Assembly: GCA_951394405.1 (NCBI GenBank) | Contig: OX596337.1 | Coordinates: forward strand, 3,410,001-3,474,000 | Direction of reading: 5' to 3' | Source: Coprinellus micaceus | Lineage: Eukaryota; Basidiomycota; Agaricomycetes; Agaricales; Psathyrellaceae | Length of the DNA stretch: 64,000 nt | In this document: piece after piece, positions 55,991-64,000 of the stretch | Layout: every line of letters begins with the position of its first letter | Numbering within the stretch: position 1 is the stretch's first letter | The notes under the pieces: generated by a model | Seen by the model: the letters and a program-made list of their open reading frames with translations, nothing else | The model's database searches: none | What the model was told of the DNA's origin: nothing | Program-made: the position numbers and the translations under genes

Positions 55991-58900
55991 CAGTAAGTGG
56001 GTTCCGGCACCTCACAAATGCGTACGACACTCGGACCGTAATGCTAGGGTAACGCTCACTGCACAAATCCGAATATCCTTGAATGTACCATAGTTGAACT
56101 CGAGCAAACTCAAAGGTGCATGGGCACACCGCAGTTTTTGTTTCAACGCTAGAGCGCCAGCCGGGCCTCCAACGATATATGTCGGCTCACGGAGATAAAA
56201 CAGTGCGCCGCTGAGCCCGAGCTCGTTGACGCGCCCAGATACGAGAAAGCCCATAGCCCCCTGCGGTCGTAGTAGAGAACGGGGACTTTCCAGCCGTAGC
56301 TTTCCTCTCCCAAGATGCGAAAATCCTCCCTCACATCTCACCGTTCTGGGATATTTGTCAAAGCTAACTCTGAAACCCATTAGGTAACGCCTCGCTCTGA
56401 TATGAGAGCGAGGAAGATAGCTCGAGGACAATCGGCCGCACATGTGGCGCAATTGAATTGGCCGGAAAAGGATATTCCGGTGAAACGGCAATGGAGGCGT
56501 TCCTTTCAATTGTCAAGCCAACGTTTGCAGATCCGCTTTGTTGGCGGACAATCCCTGATCACCACGAAGCCACAGCCCGGCAGGATTGGGAACGGTGTTC
56601 GTTTGTTCGAGGGTGGTGATTCCTAGCTACGAGCCCTCTGGAAGGTCGAACAGTCTGCGGACCGTGCGTGAGAGGAGGAAGTGGATGCGTAATCAACGGA
56701 TCGCTATGAATTGCCTGTTCAGTGGTAGACCTTCCCGTAGTCCGTGTTATCATAGAGTATCACACTGTGAGGAATGCAAAAGAAGCGGGGAGCAGGGGAG
56801 AGGACACGTTTGTCACCAGGGAAGCCCATGCGGGGCAGTGGCGGAGTACAGTACCTGTGATCATGGCGACCGTATGGACAAGCCGAAAGCAGGCACTCGG
56901 AGTTGTCGATGACGCTTGGTCGGCAATTCCAAGCACCTTGTCTAGGCGGACCCACTACAACCGAAGCGACCCCAACGACCCGTGTATAATTCGCCGTTGA
57001 CACGATAATCGCACCACTGGCTCTACTATTAGGAAGTTTCTCCCAAACCGGCGAGGTAAGAACTCAGATCAGGCCCTGCCATGGCACAGTAACACAGGTG
57101 TTGAGGTTAATAGTGCTTCTGATACTTACATCGTGAGTATGAAATACCTTGAAATACAAGCGCCAGGGCTGCCTAGCCGGGGCAGTCCCATCGTGTTACC
57201 TTTAGGGGTGTCGGCTCTGACTGAGCACGTCCACAAAACCCACCCAGGAATATCGTAAGGAGAAGCCTGCTTCAACTAGCATATCCAGCGTAAAGGACAG
57301 ACATAAAAAGCTTCGATAGTGGGCGATTTGATGCCATATTTGATGCGATTCTGTGATGGTACTCCACAGTGGTGGTCTCGCGAACGCGCGCCTAATTGCG
57401 AAAGCCCAGATCTGCTCACGAGAATACGGCTCCAGAGCGAGGGTTTAAGACCCATGTTGCGACGACAAGAAGTGAGATCATTTCTCGACTCGGGGGATTT
57501 GAAGGCCCCTTCTTGATAAGAAGTACGTCTTCACCCCCTTTCTCCTGAGATCAACGTAACCGCATTGCCAGAGGCGCGGTAAACTGATCCGACATTGCGT
57601 TAGCTCGCCGTAGGAAGAAAAGCGTAGAAATGGGGCTGAGCTGGACTATGAAATATACGTCGTACAGCATTTCGAAATGTCTTCATGCTCCGAGTCCTCG
57701 AACCGGGATCGTCGGAGGTGGAGAGTGGTTGCGAGTGGGGTGACCGACGCCTCCATTGTACTAGCAGCGCTCTCCCTTTCCCGGGATCTACCTGAAATAG
57801 GTAGGCAGTTGTTCGAATCATTTATTTCGCCGCGACTTCTACCGGCGTGTCAGGTTGGCAGCCAAGATCACCAAAGAATCCGGCGCCGCAGACGTACCTC
57901 GTTGACCCCTCAGCCGGCATTCCGTTCGAAGCACGTTTGAAGTCACCCGGATAAGACATGCCCAAACGCGACGAGGTTGCTCGAGATTGTCATTCTAAAA
58001 TCCCCATACTCGACACGGGTGCACAAGCCTTCTAATCGTCTGCCATGGCGGAAGACAGCCTGTTGATATCACGACGATGAGGATTCGAAAAAGGCAAAGC
58101 TGAGCGCTTCTGTATGCTGTGCTTGGGTACCATCACCGTCGAGTGATCCACTTCATTTTGTCGCCTTCTTTATCTGCATCTAACCTTCAGCCTCTGGTCG
58201 ATAGGCGCATTGCATACGAAAATCAGTCGACACACCGATCATGCACAGGCAGATATGGGGAACCACATTCGAGGTTCTTGGTAGGTACTCGCATCGCACG
58301 TCGCTTCTAGAATACTTGGTTTGTAGGCGGCCGTGGGTGCGATAGTGGTGTCGACGACCCCAGGTCGGCGCCCATCAGGAGCAACAAGCTAGGGAGTCCG
58401 GAGGGGACACAGCTCGCCTTGTTGATTTTCGGTTGCGACGATGCAGGAGGATGGTGGCATATCCAAGCCGAGGGTGGTCGACTCGGTACGAAGGGAGTCG
58501 AGATTTTTCCGATTCATACTTTGTATGACTACGCGCTGGCTTGAACCCACCGTCTTACTGAGACGTTCCGGGGGTCGACGCCTCGAGTTTGTTGACATCG
58601 ACTAGCGCCCTGAAGTCCGGATTCCGTGCTGCATGGATCCGACCTCCAAGGAATAGATATGCGTTCCTTCGTTAATGTCACCGGTACTATTCTAAAAAGG
58701 GACCACACAGTGGTAGACCCCTTGGGTGACGAGAGCATTCGCCGATAGAGCGGGCAACTCCAACTTTTACCCCTGTTGTGACGACTTCATTGTCGGAGAT
58801 GCGATGTAATTGGACCTACACTTCTGTTTGAGAATTCGGGAGTGACGTGCCTAACCTTCTTAGTACAGCCAATCGATATCGCTCGCAACCTCGAAGGCCG

Positions 58901-61900
58901 AAAGTGTCAGAACGGCAACACTCCCAGAAAATGAGATCGTAGTCAAGCTTCCGAAGGCCTTGACCGCGGCAGCCCGAGTCCGAGTGTGGTATGAATCTAA
59001 GCGCCCGCGGCTACGCAAATTCCCAGCCGAGCAGCTGGAACGAGCGCCTACAAGTGGATCCAGGGTGTACGCACCAACCACGAGCTAGTCGATTTGCGGG
59101 CTGGTGGCGCCATCAGCGCATCGAAGCTGACTGAGACGCATCACAACACTGGCAAGCGCCCAACGGAGCGTTACCCCATACACCGACGACGGAACATATC
59201 AGGACGGACGATCGTCCATCATAAATAATTCATTCGTACCTCGGAGATCAAGGTGTTCCTCCGCCATCTATGCAATCTCAGGGTTGGGCAAAACGGTGAT
59301 CTACCAATCCGCAGATTGGCGAGGTAGGTATTGAATGATGTAGTGCTGACTTGGTGGATCGAGGTTGCGGAGGTGTAAGGGCAGGGGAGACTTGAGGCCC
59401 AGCGAACTTGGCTCGCAGAGAACCCGTGAAGTAGAATTGGCCGAAACACGGAGAATTGGTGGCCGCAGCAAGCAGGTGCCCCAGGTGCTGGCGCTTTTCA
59501 TCTCAGCGATTTGTCTGCAGGATTAGACCTCCAAGTTGGGTATCAGGTGGATATGGAGCGCAGCAAGTAACCCCTTCGAACGTCTCCTGCTCTAATAGAC
59601 AGTCAGCGAACCTATTTTATCGAAAGCGGTGAGCGCATACATTGGATGACTACCACGAGGAGGAACAACGAACCGTGGACCCTGCGCAGTAAACTGAGAC
59701 TATACCGCGGATTGGGATAAAAACGACACCGGCTACGCATGTCGAGTTCACAGCAGGACCAGAATAACCTGAAAGAAAGTGTCGCGGAAGTGTCAGCAGC
59801 GCTATCGTAACGTGGTGAGTAATGTGGCAATTTCAAAACACTTTTGGAGCGGGTCCAACTCCCAGGTCGGGGGGCGGGGGCTTATCTACCTTACAATACT
59901 CGTTTGGAATAAGGTTTCCCCTAGTCGGTCGATAACCGCACTCGTGAAAGGACGCGGAGAACGCCCAAGGACGTCCCGGAGTAAGCGCAAAAACCACACG
60001 AATGGCTAGCCTGGTTTCTGTGACTTGCTGGTACTCGGTTGGAGTTCGGAGGAGGTGGCATGTTGAGGTGGTGCTAAACCAAACTGGAGTCCTGTCCAGG
60101 TTCTCAGTCAGCTATGCGTGTCTGACGGAAACTAAAATGAAGGGTCCCCGATTGTCAAGGAGGAATGGGCGCCTCTTCAAGGCACGCTCCCAACCAGAAA
60201 AGCAAGCCTAGTGGGTACATGTAAGACCACATCGAGTGACGTGAGGAGAGCAGCTCTCGAGAGGCTCGGCCATCGCTTCCAGCGCGGTCCGCGGGCGCTC
60301 GCGTGCAATGCTGAATGGGGCCAGCATGCGAAGTCTATCGTAACCGCAATGTCAGCAAACGTGAATCCGGTTCACGCCATGCGACGGACGCGCCGACTGC
60401 GTGCCTCTTCATGCAAAAGGCTGCCGTACCTTGCGTCAGGAAGCAGAACGACAGAGAATCGCGTTCCATCTCGTAAACTCCAAGCGGGGTGAGTTATCCC
60501 GAATTCCTGTCGCGTCGCCGTCCACAGATGGTGTCGGCGTTACTGCAAGCGTAGTGGATGTAGGGGGCGCTTCGAGCCCACCTATTTACCAGGAAGCACG
60601 CAATATTGGCATTCGTGTCCTGACACGTCCGGAGTATCGGAAAAACCCTAATTCAGTTGAAACATTATGACCTGTGGGATGCAATATGGTTTCTGCCGAG
60701 GGCGTCGCCGGACGGGCCAGGTAATACGAGTACCCAAAGTAAGCCTAGGCTGGACCCGTCCCTCGCCAAGCGATTCTGACTCAAGTGGTAGGGGTGAGTC
60801 GCCGTGACCATAAATTCATCGGCCCTAATGCTCGGTCGTCAGTATCGATACATTCTGGCAAGGGCGGCGAGCATAACGAACCTGGGTTTATCTATTTACG
60901 TGGCCAGAGGGACAGAGGCCCCGAGCGGAGTAAGAGGGAAGGAAGACAGGGCCCGGGAGTCTGGCAAGGAGGAACCAAGAAAAAAGTCCAAAAGCGCTGA
61001 TACCTCCATTCTGTGCCCGAGAACATCTCCCAGAGCCCGTAGCCAGAAGAAGCGCGGTATCGAAGACATCGCCACATTCACTGTGGACATCATGAAGCTC
61101 GCAGTATGTGTCCGATAACACAGAGCCGGGGTGACCCACCACTCTTCCATTCAAAGGCCAGAGCAAACTTGGCAAGACGAGGTTACCGACTCGGACCCCA
61201 CACGCCCGCCGCTCTGCACACCATTGGCTTTGTGACAGGTGACCAAGGCTCCTGTGGTGGGAAGTCGAGAGAAGCAAGCGGTATTCGGGCCAGGTACCCA
61301 CGGCAAATTAACATCCTTATCGTCCGTCGCTAGCAAGAAGATTCCTTTGAGAGGGAAACGTACGCGGTGCGCGAAGGAATAAACGGCGCCCTCCTCCTTG
61401 AGTGGGAGTCCCCCCGCATCGTGACCCCCCTCAGTACCAGGAGCGACCCAGGAGGAACGGGGAGAGGGGGCGGGCACAGTCGGTATTGGCCTGTAGAAGT
61501 TCGAGATCGGAGTCTGATGACGTCTGGTCCATCCCGGCACGGGGCCTGGGAGGTGCAGTTGGGGGAGCATCCTGGCCTTTGCGGAGGGAGGGATGGGATG
61601 TTCGTGGACGCTGAAAGTGTTTCTCGACGTGAACCAGCGCCCAAGTGCTGTTTAAACGGAGGGAGGGTGTGTCTGTGGCCGCCGCTCCCCTTCCGCCCGT
61701 CGTTACGTGAAGGGAGGGTTCCTATTTCACCTGGAGAACCTCCGAAAATATGTCCAGCCCACGTCGACCCTGACCATGCGAAGCAACCCAGAGCGCAACA
61801 AGGACTGACAAAGGTGAAGAGGGTTATATGCATCGACCTTGGACGTGCGCGGTAGATGCCAAAGTTGGCCATTTGACCACAGGAACCAGGTGGTACAGAA

Positions 61901-62623
61901 CTTCAGGTCGGATCCCTTCGTGGATGCAGAGTCACCGAAAAGGAAATCGCGATGTCTAAATGAACTCGGAGAAAACAGCATTTCTTCGAATGCTGGGTCC
62001 GCACAAGAACCGTTCCGCGAGGGTTATGAGGCTTGGGCGCACACACCAAATGCGAATACTCGAACTGCATTTCCTCGGGGGCTGGTGCTCTGAGCAGGAA
62101 ACGGAAGGATTGCCACTGGGGTGTGCAGGGACCCGAACGGTCGGATATGCGGGACCGGTGAATGCCGAAAGCAGACCAAAGACCAGGCACAGAGCCAGGA
62201 ATTCGCACGCAAGCCAAGCGCAGGGCCATAGCATATTTGCACGACGCTGGCAGCCCACGAAGGGTGTCCATCGGGAGAGTCAAGCAACGGCGCTGTGCGA
62301 GCCAAATATACAGGGAGAAGCAGCAAAGAGACCGCGGGGAGAGGCTGAGGGAGCCAGACCCGTGGGCCCGTGTGTGGGCTTGTTTGAAAGGGAGAAACGC
62401 GTTTTGATGAGGGGAACAGGGTGTTCGGGGGCCGGCTGGGGGTTCTGGGGGAAGCGCCCATCCCCATTGGGCAGACAGGATCGGGGTGTCACGCGTGAGA
62501 TTCCCTGGAGATCGCAATCTCGCTTGTGGCCCCAGCCCCGCTTTTGGAAATGAGGTCTTGTTGAAAATACCAAGGTGGTGGCCGGCCAAAGGAAAAGGCA
62601 GCCCAGTTCCTTTCGCTTGAATA
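55991..62623. other. 6.6-kb gene-poor stretch upstream of the GATA factor
   Basis: I find no reading frame with recognisable domains, no splice-joinable exon chains and no tRNA. Composition is even and near 50% GC, with a more G-rich final 1.2 kb (61.4-62.6 kb) that could be promoter and long leader of the GATA factor. One GCGCCTAA motif lies at 57388-57395. Confidence 0.5.
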
Positions 62624-64000
62624 ATGGACTCCCTGCACTTTGACGGCTACGCCTCTTACTCCGACTCCTCTGCGCCGCGCACCCCCTCCCCCAACCAGCC
62701 GCCCCTCATGAACATGGCCTTCTCCATGAAGCAGGGCCTCATCGACGAGCCCGTCCGCAATCTCTTCCACGGGGACCACCACGACGACAATGCTGTTATC
62801 GTCCACCCGGAGAATCCCTATGGTTGGGCAGGTCCCCAGCCAGGGGCTAATATCCACTTCGCGCACAACAATGGCTCCCGCGGCTCTCTCCTCCAGGATC
62901 TCTACAGCGACCACGACATCCCGGACCAGCACCACCAGCACCACCTCACCCCTGAATTCCCAAATGCCGAGCCCCAGTATGTCACCGACAATTGGAGCCA
63001 CCAGCAGCAGCAGAATTCGCGGCAGCATGACTTCCAGGCCATGCGGAGAGCCACTTTCCCGTACGTTCGTCACGACCGCGAGGAGGCTCTTCCCCCTATC
63101 CCCCAGCAAGTCCCCCACTTTTTCCCTCACCACCAGCAGCAGCAGCTCCACCAGTTCTCCTCCCGCCACGACCCCATGTACCCTGAATCCATCACGCTTC
63201 CCCAACCCGGCGACCCCTTCTCCTCCCCCCAGCCGCACTATCAGGAGTTCGACGAGGGCGCCAATATCAAGCTTGAAGACGGCTCGATGATGATGCCTCC
63301 ACAGAACTTCTACCGCTCCCAATCATCCTCCTCGACATCCTCAAACATGTGCCATCCCATGACCATGTCCTACTTGTCTCCTCACACGGGCCTTCCCGTC
63401 CAGCACACGGACGATGCAGCTTCTAAGGAGACGCAGTACCTTCGACGGAGGTGCTTCAATTGCCATACGACTGAACCTCCAAGCTGGCGCCGATCAACCC
63501 TGAATCCTGGCAAAATCGTCTGCAACAAGTGCGGCCTTTACGAACGCACCCACTTGAGGCCGCGACCCTTGCGGTTCGACGAGCTCAGGGCCGGGAACAA
63601 GGCGCGCAAGCAGAACAAGCGCACTTTGAGCCCGAAATCCCGAGTTGGCACCGCGGCAGCGGCGGGCAATGGAGGCGCTCCTGGATCTCCGAACCTCATC
63701 AAGAAGGAGCCTCGAGAATTTGGCCTGGTTCGACGAAGCTCCGTCTCCTCAATCTCCTCTGCCCAATCAGGCAGCGGGGCGAGCGACTGGGACGACAATG
63801 GTAAGCATCTGCAACAATTCCCGAGCCTTCGGCAATTTACTCACTTTACGATTTGTAGTGTCGCTGTACTCCTCCGGGTCTGCCCCTCCAACGTCGTACA
63901 ACTCTCCTGCTATCTCGCCTTACCCACTCTCCCGCGATGACTCGTCATCGCCCAACGGCGGTGGCGTGTCTGGCATTCGCCTCCCCAACGCTCCGCTCTC
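62624..64000 (+). CDS. GATA-type zinc finger transcription factor (cut by the window edge)
   Basis: Exon 1 spans 62624-63800, and after a 58-nt intron exon 2 runs from 63859 off the right end, so at least 439 residues are visible. The first 270 residues are His/Gln/Pro-rich with poly-Gln and His runs. The single GATA finger at about residues 285-312 reads CFNCHTTEPPSWRRSTLNPG and continues to CNKCGLYERTH: Cys-x2-Cys-x19-Cys-x2-Cys, a loop longer than the common x17 or x18. A basic tail (RPRPLRFDELRAGNKARKQN) follows. Fungal GATA factors control nitrogen use, iron uptake, light response or fruiting. This one cannot be assigned. Confidence 0.9.

Noticed and set aside
61330..61872. Minus-strand open frame of 180 codons in the gene desert
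   Set aside because: Pro/Ser/Arg-rich, no recognisable domain, and matched by a similar frame on the other strand.

Overview
The window is nuclear DNA of a filamentous basidiomycete, most likely an Agaricomycete. Its genes are split by many short GT-AG introns (mostly 48-60 nt, several with CTAAC or CTGAT branch sites), and the encoded families include F-box/LRR proteins, NACHT NTPases, an Agaricomycete-type seven-helix membrane protein and a basidiomycete Tnp2 transposase. All exon structures were built by hand by joining reading frames at plausible splice sites and checking phase. They are inferences, though nearly all of them close in frame.

Layout. 1-3806: right part of a CACTA DNA transposon (transposase, subterminal repeats, CACTA terminus). 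4.0-10.7 kb: aldo/keto reductase, TRP-type calcium channel-like protein, and PAPS reductase of sulfate assimilation on the minus strand. 11.4-16.4 kb: an unstable accessory block on the minus strand, with an intact F-box gene, a NACHT gene remnant joined in frame to the C-terminal zinc-finger segment of a SNF5-like chromatin protein, and duplicated pieces of F-box flanking DNA on both sides of the chimera. 16.5-22.5 kb: succinate-semialdehyde dehydrogenase, an RWD-IMPACT (Yih1-type) protein, and a Thi20-type HMP-P kinase/TenA fusion. 23.1-24.9 kb: a second NACHT NTPase.

25.4-38.3 kb is a dense housekeeping island: ATG29, DDI1, SPT3, the SIN protein Cdc14, a gamma-tubulin complex component and COA3. 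40.7-45 kb holds a seven-helix membrane protein and a zinc-knuckle protein of unknown role. 47.2-52.1 kb holds IST3 and eIF3d, divergent from a 103-bp promoter, then DSC2, convergent with eIF3d. 54.6-56.0 kb is an ING-family PHD protein. 56.0-62.6 kb is a gene-poor stretch upstream of a GATA-type transcription factor that runs off the right edge.

The genes do not form one pathway. The main loose theme is nutrient and stress response: autophagy initiation (ATG29), Gcn2 modulation (Yih1-type), sulfate and thiamine metabolism, GABA shunt, and a GATA factor, with a run of GATA sites in front of ATG29. The most unusual object is the NACHT/SNF5 chimera in an apparent former F-box locus.
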